This document shows positions 11,106-19,984 of a stretch of DNA of 64,000 bases, piece after piece. Positions within the stretch are counted from its first letter, which is position 1, and each line of letters opens with the position of its first letter. Made by a program: the position numbers and the translations under genes. The DNA is from Margaritispora aquatica (taxonomy: Eukaryota > Ascomycota > Leotiomycetes > Helotiales > Discinellaceae), in the NCBI GenBank assembly GCA_007644065.1, contig VJWN01000010.1:496001-560000 (forward strand). Direction: 5' to 3'. The notes beneath the pieces are model-generated. The model did not search any database. It was not told where the DNA came from and saw nothing but the letters and a program-made list of their open reading frames with translations.

Positions 11106-12214
11106 ATGCCTGTAAGTGCTCAATCTTACTCCTCTGTAAGTGCAAAGACTGATCTGATTTTGATAATCTGCAGATCGGAGACCTTCTCGCCCAGATTACT
11201 GGCGAGCCCAGTCCAACAAATAACGATATGAAGATGAGTCTACCACCCAAGCGCAAGCCTGAAGACCAAATGCGGAGACCCATCGACAAGCTACAGAAGA
11301 CGGCCTCGTCCTCTGCAAATTCGTCGCGGCCCCTCCCTCAATACTCAAAGCCATCTCCAAACAATGGGCGCAAAGATGAGCCGTACGCGGGGACTGCTGC
11401 ACGAGCAAGAGTTGGCTATAATGAGAGGGACACGCCAAGGAAGGGACAAACGGCAGCACCGGCTCCAAATCTAGGTGCACCTAAAGCCCCTCCAAAGAAA
11501 GGCTCTTTTGCAGAAATCATGGCTAGAGGGAAAGTAGCGCAAGAGACCTTGGGTGAAGTGGGCAAGATATCACATAAAAAAATCGAGAAGGCGCCAACTA
11601 AACGGGAACGAGAGGAGATGATGTCAAAGAAGTCATCACAAATGCAGAAGAATATCGGGCCAAACGGGAAGTTTCACCTCGCTGGTATTGAGGCAATTCG
11701 TGAAGCTCGCCGCAACGGACCAAATGTTTCTAGCAACAAAGGTGGAAAGCCTGGCAATGGAGTGAACACGAGTGGGAAGTCTGGAAAGAAGGCTACGCCA
11801 CCGCCTCCGGAGAAGAAAATAAAGAAGGCTGCTCTTGCTACAACTGGTTATACAGGGACCGCTCGACCAAAACCTGGAGGTAGTGGCCCATCAAAGTCTT
11901 CGGCGTCGACCTCCTCTTCTCGCTACGACAGAAATGGACCTGACAGGTATCGTGATGAGAGGAGGAGCAGCTCTGGGGCACGTTATGCGTACATTAGCGA
12001 GGAAGAAGAGGACGAGGATGAGGATGAGGAGCAAGATTATGAATCAGAGTCCGACATGGAAGCTGCAGCTTTTGAAGTGGATGAAGAGGAAGAAGCTGCC
12101 ACTCGTATTGCTCGACGTGAGGACGCCGAAGCTCTGGCAGAAGAGAACCGACTTAAGCGTGAAAAGGAAGAGAAGCGGAGGCGACTTACTGCTATGGCCA
12201 AGGCCAGAAGATAA
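11106..12214 (+). CDS. SPT2: SPT2 chromatin protein (histone H3-H4 chaperone)
   Basis: Spt2 binds DNA and histones H3-H4 and helps preserve nucleosomes behind elongating RNA polymerase II. Two exons: a tiny first exon encoding only Met-Pro (11106-11111), then 11174-12214, giving 348 residues. The N-terminal part (IGDLLAQITGEPSP) is followed by a long basic, Ser/Pro/Lys-rich disordered stretch. The diagnostic C-terminal SPT2 region has the YISEEEEDEDEDEEQDYESE acidic block and the coiled, charged EENRLKREKEEKRRRLTAMA end. The stop is 430 bp from the stop of the convergent complex I gene. The two-codon first exon is supported by GTAAGT and CTGCAG signals and an open frame with no better ATG before the conserved start. 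Confidence 0.9.
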
Positions 12215-12644
12215 TTGCACCTATTCGAGAGTGTTTCTTTCGGCAAGGATTGGGAAGGATGGTTACTATGGCTGGCGAAAATGGCTGGCGAAAATGGCAA
12301 ATCATCATTTGCATGGAAGAAAGGGGTGGCTGAGTATTCTTTAAATTAGCGGGCTGGCGTTTTGGGATGAGCATGAGCATTGAAGGCGTAACCTTGAACA
12401 TTGACCTTATCATCATCGTCGTTGTGTTTTTGTTGAGTAGAGTATGAGCTTTAGCAACGGGATGCAATACTGTACATCTAGCAGAAAAAAACCATAGGCA
12501 AGATGGGACTGGATTGAAATGAAGTGATAGGCGTTAATTGCCCAGGGCCCTCGTCCTATAATTGATAATCAAACATGTGAAGATGGACATGGATCATTGG
12601 ACTTGAAAAGATTGTATGTACGGGTATTGTGACAACATCTAACT
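12215..12644. other. Convergent intergenic region, 0.43 kb
   Basis: Shared 3' region of SPT2 and the complex I gene. It should contain both polyadenylation regions; no gene is visible. A direct repeat GGCTGGCGAAAATGGCTGGCG occurs near 12270-12295. Confidence 0.5.
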
Positions 12645-13257
12645 CTACTTCTCAGCCAGCTTCTTCTCCTTCCTCTCTTCATCATCCGTGTTCAATTTCT
12701 CATAGTGCGCGACCAATGCATCCATGTTCCTTGGTCCCTGACCTGCCGACACATTGAATGGCGAGCCTGTGTTGAAGATTCTAATCATACATTAGTCCTA
12801 ATCATCGAGCCATCCACCTCCAGTCCTACTCACTCTGGGAACTTCAACGAAACATGCATAGATCCCTTGGTGGATTGAAACAAATGCCTATCAAATGCAG
12901 CTTGCTCCAACATCGCCGTATGACCGCTGTTGCGTGCAGCCCATCGCTCAGTATAGTAGTTGTAGCTGTTGATGACTTTGGTGAGAGCTGGGAGCTTGCC
13001 GTCTGCTGAGGGACGCGAGATAGTGTACAGTCCAATTGAGAGTGGGACGGCAGCTAGCACCACATAGAATTGTATCTGCCTTCCAGTAAGCACTGTAGCT
13101 AGTCATCTCACAGAGCAATACTGACTCCCAAAGACTCCTCCTTCGGTCCAGCATGATGGTGCCCATGCTCCGTACTCGCAAATCGCTTTCCTCCTGCCCT
13201 CAAAGCCTTTGGTGCCTGCTCCACAGACTGGACTGCCTTTCGCCTTAATGAGAACAT
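12645..13257 (-). CDS. NADH:ubiquinone oxidoreductase 17.8 kDa subunit, mitochondrial
   Basis: Accessory subunit of respiratory complex I, like the Neurospora 17.8 kDa protein. Three exons: 13257-13126, 13075-12834, 12780-12645, giving 169 residues. The N-terminus (MFSLRRKAVQ...LRAGGKRFAST) is Arg/Ser-rich without acids, a mitochondrial presequence, followed by a His-rich segment (EHGHHHAGPKEESLG) and a hydrophobic helix (FYVVLAAVPLSIGLYTIS). The remaining matrix or intermembrane part has HTAMLEQAAFDRHLF and SPFNVSAGQGPRNMDALVAHYEKL, which match the fungal family. An in-frame ATG exists at 13359, but the added residues would spoil the targeting sequence, so 13257 is preferred. The gene is divergent from the chromodomain gene with only 181 bp between starts. 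Confidence 0.85.
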
Positions 13258-13438
13258 GATGTTGTGGTTCAATTGGTCAGCAATACAACCTTTCTCTGTA
13301 CCAGCTTCAAGCAGTGATGTTACCCAGAAATGCGGCTCTGCTCCACTAACTAGCTCCATACACCGCCCGCGCTAGTATGGCAGAATCCGCCCTCATTCTG
13401 GCACTTGAATTGACAAAGTCGACACTCTGTCCTTAAAA
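13258..13438. promoter_or_regulatory. Short bidirectional promoter between complex I subunit and chromodomain gene
   Basis: Only 181 bp lie between divergent start codons, so both transcripts must start inside or just beside this interval. No specific operator was recognised. Confidence 0.5.
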
Positions 13439-13864
13439 ATGGCCACGAATACAAATCACAGCGAAGAGGACCATCGATTTCTAGACGATCAGAGCGATAC
13501 GGACTTTGACGACGAGGAATCAGTTGCATCACTTGAGACTGACGACGGCCAAGACCATCTCCCCGAGCGCATCCTTGCTCAGATCACATCGAAGAACGGC
13601 TTCAACTGGTTTCTAGTTAAGTGGGAGAATTGTCCAATTCTACGATCCAGCTGGGAAGGACAGGAGTTGTTCTCGAATCATCCACAGATTGTGCAGGCTT
13701 GGCTAGTTGAGAGGCAAAACCAGGCAGAAGGCAAATCGAAACCTCTAGATATTGAAGCTTTTGAGCGAGCGGTGCTTGATGTGGAACTAGCAGAACGACG
13801 CAGGAGAATATTACGAAGATTGAAGCGGAAGGTCAATCGTGTCCTTTCTATTGTGACTGATTGA
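13439..13864 (+). CDS. Small chromodomain-like protein
   Basis: A single-exon gene of 141 residues. An acidic N-terminal stretch (residues 1-40) is followed by a chromodomain-like core: PERILAQITSKNGFNWFLVK, then WENCPILRSSWEG, where the aromatic residues of the fold (F/W of the beta strands and the W of SSWEG) are kept. A basic, helical C-terminus (ERRRRILRRLKRKVNRVL) follows, probably binding nucleic acid. There is no chromoshadow domain, so it is not HP1. Similar small proteins are scattered in helotialean genomes and some chromodomains derive from Ty3-type retroelement integrases, so domestication is possible but not shown. It is followed after 95 bp by SIL1 on the same strand. Confidence 0.75.
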   Translation: MATNTNHSEEDHRFLDDQSDTDFDDEESVASLETDDGQDHLPERILAQITSKNGFNWFLVKWENCPILRSSWEGQELFSNHPQIVQAWLVERQNQAEGKSKPLDIEAFERAVLDVELAERRRRILRRLKRKVNRVLSIVTD

Positions 13865-13959
13865 GTCAGAGGATCTACCTAGGAGATCTGTCTCTTACCT
13901 CACTACTTAAAAAGACTGCTGTTCGCCTTGCGAGAATCATTCATCATTCAAACTTCAAG

Positions 13960-15201
13960 ATGACCAGGCTTTCTCTCTGCAACCTGGCATGCTGCACATT
14001 TCTGGCACTGGTAGTAGGTGCTCGTGCAATATCGTCGACTTCCTCAACTAGCACAGAGATCATCTGTTCGCCGACCAACGCGACAGATTGTTACCCAAAG
14101 GTCTTTGAGCCTACCAAAGATTTTCAAGTGATCAGGGAGGGGCAAGACTTGCCACCTGGATTACATGTACGGATGGACATCTACTCTGGATTGAAACAAG
14201 CACGATTGAATATTCCAATGGAAGGCGAAGAGGGAGCTGTCGATGTTTTGGCAGACATACCTGTAGAAAACGCCATGGTCGTGATTGAGCAACCTGAAGA
14301 AGTAGAGCCAGAAGAACCAGAAGAACCAGCGATGAGAGATCAAGTGCCTATAAAGCCACCGGCTTATGCGAACGCTGGCAAGATCATACCACCACCCCCT
14401 TCGACCGACGACTTTGGCACCTTCCAGCAGGCTATGTTGACTGTGAAGATGGAGGCACGAGCATTCGACTCATCGCTTGATGACTTGAAAGATCTGAGCC
14501 ACGACATCTATTATGGACTAGAAATAGCCAAGGACGGCCCCGTACTAGAGAAACTCGTTTGTTTGACTCTGGGATTAGGGTCCAAGAAATTCCCTGCGAA
14601 CGAGCAAGGCCGCGACCATAAAGCTGCATCTATCCTGTCCTCATCTCTTCAAAACAATCCAACTGCTTTGAAAGAAGTGGGTGACTTCTGGCGCCTCGTC
14701 ATGTATCCTGTCTGTGGTCCAGATGCAGCAGATATCAAAACAGCCCAGAGCAATTTTGTATCCATTCTTCGAAGCCGGGTAGGGCGGGAACAGGACCCGC
14801 AAACGTTGAAGACAAAGGTTGCAGCAGTTAGCGGGTTGCTGAAGGAGCCTCACATCAGAGATGAGTTTCTTGAGAAGGGAGGTATGGAGACGTTGCTTGC
14901 CCTCTTTCTCAAGAAGGGCGAGAAATACGACGTTGTCAGGAAGCGAGTTGTCCAACTCGTTACCGACACATTTTTAGACGAGGGTATGGGCGCGGATCTA
15001 GGAGTGTGGCCTACAGGCCCAGTGAGTGAGGCGAAGGTGTGCGCGAGTAAGGAGAGAATGCTGGAGGGTGGATGCTGGGAGCATCATTTGAGGAACTTTG
15101 GGCTGAAAAATCCCACATTGACGTGGCCGGAGGAGTTCTTGACCATACTCACGGAGCAGCGACTGAAGTTTGGAGACTCGGTCAAAGATCGAGAGCTGTG
15201 A
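13960..15201 (+). CDS. SIL1: SIL1, ER nucleotide exchange factor for BiP/Kar2
   Basis: Armadillo-type co-chaperone that releases ADP from the ER Hsp70 BiP/Kar2 during protein import and folding. Single exon, 413 residues from ATG 13960; this is the first ATG after the chromodomain gene and it opens a signal peptide (MTRLSLCNLACCTFLALVVG ARA). The mature protein carries the Sil1 N-terminal ICSPTNATDCYPKVFEPT and GLHVRMD motifs, an acidic Glu/Pro stretch, and helical repeats such as DLKDLSHDIYYGLEIAKDG and HKAASILSSSLQNNP. The C-terminus is KDREL, which resembles the ER retrieval tetrapeptide family (yeast Sil1 ends RDEL), although Asp-Arg-Glu-Leu is not a canonical form. With only 95 bp upstream, its promoter must overlap the chromodomain gene or be shared. 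Confidence 0.88.
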   Translation: MTRLSLCNLACCTFLALVVGARAISSTSSTSTEIICSPTNATDCYPKVFEPTKDFQVIREGQDLPPGLHVRMDIYSGLKQARLNIPMEGEEGAVDVLADIPVENAMVVIEQPEEVEPEEPEEPAMRDQVPIKPPAYANAGKIIPPPPSTDDFGTFQQAMLTVKMEARAFDSSLDDLKDLSHDIYYGLEIAKDGPVLEKLVCLTLGLGSKKFPANEQGRDHKAASILSSSLQNNPTALKEVGDFWRLVMYPVCGPDAADIKTAQSNFVSILRSRVGREQDPQTLKTKVAAVSGLLKEPHIRDEFLEKGGMETLLALFLKKGEKYDVVRKRVVQLVTDTFLDEGMGADLGVWPTGPVSEAKVCASKERMLEGGCWEHHLRNFGLKNPTLTWPEEFLTILTEQRLKFGDSVKDREL

Positions 15202-15399
15202 TGCTGTTCGACTTGATGTGTAATGATTCAAACATACTTTATCCAATATACCATATTTTTACTGCTTATTATTCGTTTTCTGTGAAAGAGGAGTGGTCTT
15301 CTTTTATATGCCTGCCACCGTCTAGTTACTCTCCTGCAATTGCGTCTTCTTCATGCTTTGCTTCTCTGTCAAAAGTCGTCTTGCAAAGACTGAATATTG

Positions 15400-16089
15400 T
15401 CAAAGAATTACGTATTCGCCTTCACTAACAAGGAATTCATCTAGCTCCTCATCGGAGAAGTTAACCCAATCATCATCAGCCTCTGCAATATTAGACATCT
15501 TTAGCAATTCCTTCCTTTCATCCAACTTTCCGAAATCCACCACTGGAACCAGAACATCTGTTTGGTTCCGAGAAACAGCGTCATTCCTCGAAAAATCATC
15601 CATCGCACCCTCGCTTCCACCTAAGCTCAAAGCACCAGCACCAGCCCCCCTCCTCTCCACCGCCTTTTTCTCAACCTCCCACCTCCTCGCACCTTTCCCT
15701 CCCGGCACCAAGCTCCTAGAAGCAGACGTCCTCTTCCTCCCCACCGGCGCCGCACCCCTCATCTTCCTCTTTGCAGTCACTTTGCCCAACCCCTCTCCCC
15801 CGCACCTCTCCCCATTCCCACTCACTACTGCACGCGCAGTCACGATTCCGCGTCCTTCCAGTCCAACAACACCACCAGGCCTACCGCGACTCCAATCCGC
15901 GCCCACCGGCCACGCAGCGTAGAAACGCGAGAGCTGCTTGAACCATTCTTCGCGTTCCTGTTTAATGAGGCGCTTGCGCTGCTGTTGCGCTGCGATGGCT
16001 TGGGGCGTAGGTGGGAGAACTGAGATTAATGGTGAAGGGGGAGCGTAGCGATTTCTGAGGACTTGGGAGGCGCTTGGGGGTGGTGCCAT
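15400..16089 (-). CDS. Unknown fungal protein with acidic C-terminal motif
   Basis: Not recognised. A single-exon frame of 229 residues starting MAPPPSASQVLRNRYAPPSP. A charged helix (QQQRKRLIKQEREEWFKQLS) precedes FYAAWPVGADWSRGRPGG. A Gly/Ala/Arg-rich middle follows, then an acidic end with DDDWVNFSDEELDEFLVSEG. The tryptophan-containing helix and the conserved-looking acidic tail, plus consistent GC-rich codon use, argue that it is real. It is convergent with SIL1 (198 bp between stops). No membrane segment or targeting signal is visible; a nuclear role would fit its composition but is not supported by any domain. Confidence 0.65.
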   Translation of the reverse strand: MAPPPSASQVLRNRYAPPSPLISVLPPTPQAIAAQQQRKRLIKQEREEWFKQLSRFYAAWPVGADWSRGRPGGVVGLEGRGIVTARAVVSGNGERCGGEGLGKVTAKRKMRGAAPVGRKRTSASRSLVPGGKGARRWEVEKKAVERRGAGAGALSLGGSEGAMDDFSRNDAVSRNQTDVLVPVVDFGKLDERKELLKMSNIAEADDDWVNFSDEELDEFLVSEGEYVIL

Positions 16090-17173
16090 GGGCGAGGTAG
16101 GTTTTGATCGTAGGGGATGTGGTGGGATTTTGCCTGCGAACTGATTGAGAATTGGGTTGATATTGTTGTTTTAATTCTGCAAAATAGATTTTGGTACGGG
16201 AATTTGTGGTGGTTGAGTGATGTTGTTGAAGTGAAGAGGAGTTACTTTGTTGTAGGCTGATATATGTGACTCAGCCAGCCTAAGCGAGCTCAGGGCTGAG
16301 CCATCACAGCAATATCCAGCGCCATGATTTGAGGCAGTGAGCTGTCAGCTTGTAACATAAACAAAAGAAAATTATCAGCCTGGCATAATAGGACGCAAAA
16401 TGTGGCATGGGTTACGAAGGCTTTCTGATTGCTATCTGTTTCCCCATACCAACCACCTATCGATTTCGCTCTGACTTGCTATACACTTAACATTCCTCTA
16501 TCTAACCTCAGAGACACGACATCCGACCAGCTTTCACAAGTTGCTGTGACAAACTCTCTTGAAGTAAAAGGACTTTTACAGAAGAAACAGAAACGCTCGC
16601 TTAATCCACATACCATTGAATGCAAGCTTACAGAGAAGCATGCACTTGACTTGAATCTGTGCAGGACCTTTATGAATTGCTTTGCTAAATTCAAGACATT
16701 TGCAAATTTGTTATTTGTATCTGATATATAACGTTTAGATTTTTCTTGGAGGAAGCCATGAACGTTTGCCCATGCCAACAAACGGATAACACCAAGTCAA
16801 TTCCCAACCAGAGTTGTGTTCATGTTCCTCTTCATATTAAGCTAAAGTGACTCAAAAATTGTCGCTGTTTAGAGACTAGGACTTCCCCTCGTCTTAGATT
16901 CACCCCTCGGCCGCAGATGATAGTACTCCAGGAGGCAATAGCTAGTCGAATGCAACTGAGGAATGCACATTTATACGAGCACGCTTACAGTACATTTAAG
17001 TGTTGGTGAACATATCTCAAAAATGAGCTTTAGGGAGGTCATTCAATGGTATATTTATATTCATCTATTCATTTCATCAGTAAGCCAAATATGCTGCCAC
17101 CCATAAACGCCACGGGTATAAATATGCAGAAAACCCTTTCCAACGCCATCCCAATCCCATCCCAGACCCAAAT
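16090..17173. other. Intergenic, 1.1 kb
   Basis: Promoter of the unknown protein and 3' flank of the AIM6-like gene. Overlapping short frames at 16429-16781 on both strands have no protein-like composition. Confidence 0.5.
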
Positions 17174-18449
17174 CTAACACAAATGCAAACCCAAAACATT
17201 GCACCAGCTGAAATTCCACCTCGCCGCCGTATTGATCGCATCAACATTCAGCATCCCCACGCCAGCCTGCTCCAACTGGTCCCAAATCTTCGTCCTCGTA
17301 TCAACCGGCCACGCCGGGATATCCCAAAACCTACTGACCAAACCCAATGCCTCCGCCTGCTCGATTTGCGCCTTGACTGCTTTAACCTGGTTCTTCTTGA
17401 GCCCATTGTGGGGTATATTGGCTGCGCCGAACATGGCCGTCAGCGAGGTGGACGTGTAGTATGAGTTTGAGACGTTGTATTCGGATGTGAGGGCGTTCAG
17501 TGGAGCATCGAAGAAGACGTCGCGGTAGGTGGAGTTGGAGAAGGTTGAGTTGAGGATTGCGGCGAAGGGAGCTTTGCCGGTGCCGACGTGGATGATGGGG
17601 CCGGGAATGATGTGCGTGCCGTTCCAGTGCGTGAGCCAGCCTTTCTCGCGGAATGGCTGGAGTTGCTGCTGTACAGCTGCTAGAGTCGAGTAGCCCTCTG
17701 TTTTTAAGTCTGTCATGAGGACGATGCTTTGACGTGGCTTGGTATCGAAGACACCGTTAATATTCGAATCTGCTATTACGCTGCCCTGGGCATTCTGGTG
17801 TTCGAGGATGCTTTCCAATGGGTCTAGATATAACGATCTGAATGTGCGATTGGGTCGCAATGAGGAGTTTGAATGCCCGATGAACAATTCTCCGTTGACC
17901 AAGTGACAATCTGCCTCGATACCAGTAACGCCAAGAGACAGTGCTTCAAAGAGCGGAACTCGTCGCCAATAGTCGTTGTGAGAATGAATTGCCTTGGGGA
18001 CGACATCCCTACTGAAATCTGGCAACCAAGCAGCTGGAGCTGGCTTCACAGTTCCTGGCTCTACCCACGCATCGACCAGCTTGGCTAATCCCGTGTTCTG
18101 TATTTTGGGAGGGGAGAGCCGCTTAACGAGGTTGACGAGCAGGGCGTGGTATATTCTGCTATTGCATCAGCCAATTGGACGGTCCGAAAGGAAGGTGATT
18201 CTCATACATGGCGGCGATAGCAAAGAGAGCGATAGCCGTTGCAAATAGGTACAACATATGCCTGACGAGCTTCGGCCAGGGCGACTCCTCATTCTTGTTT
18301 CGTCGGTGAAACGACCTCCGGAAAACAGAGCCACATCTTCTCCACCACTTTCGCTTTGCTGGAGGACTATACTGAGGCAGCCCCTCCTCAATATCGACCA
18401 CCGATACCTTGACCTCAGGTTCAACTTTGTCTGAAATATTGACACCCAT
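17174..18449 (-). CDS. AIM6-like membrane-anchored phosphodiesterase (GDPD/PLC-like fold)
   Basis: Homologue of yeast Aim6 (altered inheritance of mitochondria 6), a protein with a phospholipase C-like phosphodiesterase TIM barrel. Two exons: 18449-18208 and 18158-17174, 408 residues; the 49 bp intron is in phase 2. The N-terminal 60 residues are basic and cytosolic in appearance; a hydrophobic segment (HMLYLFATAIALFAIAAI) at about residues 65-82 should act as a signal anchor. The catalytic-type motifs follow: HSHNDYWRRVPLFEALS, GIEADCHLVNGELFIGH and SIVLMTDLKTEG. Several N-x-S/T sites (NSS, NRT, NGT, NST, NVS) suit a lumenal or extracellular domain. The exact substrate in fungi is not established. 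It stands alone at the edge of a gene-poor stretch. Confidence 0.88.
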
Positions 18450-19873
18450 ATTTGCTTCCTCAATTCAATTGTTGTGAGCACGAGACTTATCGTACACTTC
18501 CGGGCACAACTCAGGACAACAACCGTGTAATCATAACGTCATTTCAAGAACAAAACATTCACAAACACGATGATTGAGAAGTGGAACATGCAGCGATACT
18601 TAAAGCCGCCATCAGCTTACAAAAACATTCTGGACTCCCAGATTTCTTCTTTAAGAAGCAACTCCGTGGGGCACAAATGGTAGTGGCGCAAAAATGGGCG
18701 CTATCGAAGTCTGGAAGAAGCTCTTTATCCGCGCACCTCCGATGCGCCATCGATGCTGTCTAGGAATCACCAGGACTAGCAATTGTTCTTTTCTGGTGTA
18801 TTCAAATGTCTTACACATGGAATAAATTCGGATAATCCAGCTGCTTGAATCGTGGTATTCAAATGAAGCAACAAAGGACTGTGGTGGCGGTCACAAAGAT
18901 GAAGCACGGGATTCAATGCGAGAATGGCACAATTGGTTCTAGCGTCCGAGGGGGATCTGTCAGGGCCTAGACTGGGCTGAAGTCGAAAGCTTAAGCAGCT
19001 TTGGTCTCTGGCTGGACGGTGAGCAGCACAAGATCTGCAGGGTTAAATACTTACCCCGCGGGGATGCCCTGCAATGCCTCCCTGTGTAACAATTGTTTTG
19101 TGGGTTCTATCCGAAAGATTGGTTTGGGAAGGCCACTATCGAGTATCCATATGGAATGCAAAAAGCACGAACATGGATTTGTCGGCGTGGTCTTCGGAGC
19201 TATATTCCAAATTGGGGACGTACTGGAAGTCGATGGCAGGAATGGGATTCTGAGATGAAATGCTATTTACCATATTAGTAATTTTGTTTATCGATGAACT
19301 AGTCACAACTCAAACATCACCTGCAGCAGTAGTCGTCGATTTGAGCGAGTAGTTTGATTTCTCTGACCTATGCTCGAAGCAGTTGTGTTTCTCTCTTCGG
19401 GGCATCATCCACTTGGTATCATAAATCCATCTCAAGTCAAAGCAATTCAACTCGTAACGATGTGCAATGCTTCCAAGCCTTTTTCTTCAGTCTATTCAGT
19501 GTGTCACTTTTTCGCGGCTCTTTGGATTTCCAGTTGAGTCCGATACCACATGCCACCAAGCTCTGAACAGCGATTCCCATCTGTAAACATTTCGTTCGCG
19601 AGTGTAAATATCCATCTGGAAACCACAACACGAGCATTTAGGAGCCGTCCAGATGCTGTCTTAAAACAATCTGAAACCGTATGCTCTCTAAGGAAAGCTG
19701 GCAAGGAGCTAACCATCAGAATTCAGCCTTGTGTGAAAGCTCAACGGGTTTTCCAATACAGGACACGTGAGGTTTCCAGATGTCTGGAATTAGAGGTCGC
19801 TGTTATTCGAGTAACTTTGAACAATAATCTGACAATTCATGCGGTTTTGCGAATATTTTTCTGGCCACTTCAT
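18450..19873. other. Gene-poor stretch, 1.4 kb
   Basis: Only short, overlapping frames on both strands (for example 18559-18763, 19001-19278 and 19504-19716) with no recognisable features. The first few hundred bases are the AIM6-like promoter. Confidence 0.45.
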
Positions 19874-19984
19874 CTAGACTGGGAGGGTTTGGTCCTTGTT
19901 CCGAGCAATGTTGATGAGCGAGGCGAGGCCGATGAGAAAGATGAGGAGTACGATTACGCCCAGGATGATTGGAAGGTTGTCCAT
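19874..19984 (-). CDS. 36-residue single-span membrane micropeptide
   Basis: A minus-strand frame from ATG 19984 to TAG 19874 encodes a 36-residue peptide. It begins MDNLPIILGVIVLLIFLIG, a nearly continuous hydrophobic span (residues 4-25), and ends with a polar tail NIARNKDQTLPV. Codon choice is strongly C-ending (AAC, ATC, GGC, CTC, GCC repeatedly), quite unlike the surrounding AT-richer DNA, which is good evidence for selection on translation. Architecture resembles fungal plasma-membrane proteolipids such as Pmp1/Pmp2 (one span plus a short charged tail), but I see no clear sequence match and give no name. A CAG just before the start could be an intron acceptor in the leader or the end of a longer frame. 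Confidence 0.55.
   Translation of the reverse strand: MDNLPIILGVIVLLIFLIGLASLINIARNKDQTLPV

Noticed and set aside
13861..13959. Longer SIL1 reading frame overlapping the chromodomain stop
   Set aside because: The upstream extension has no ATG start and would bury the signal peptide; ATG 13960 is the first real start.
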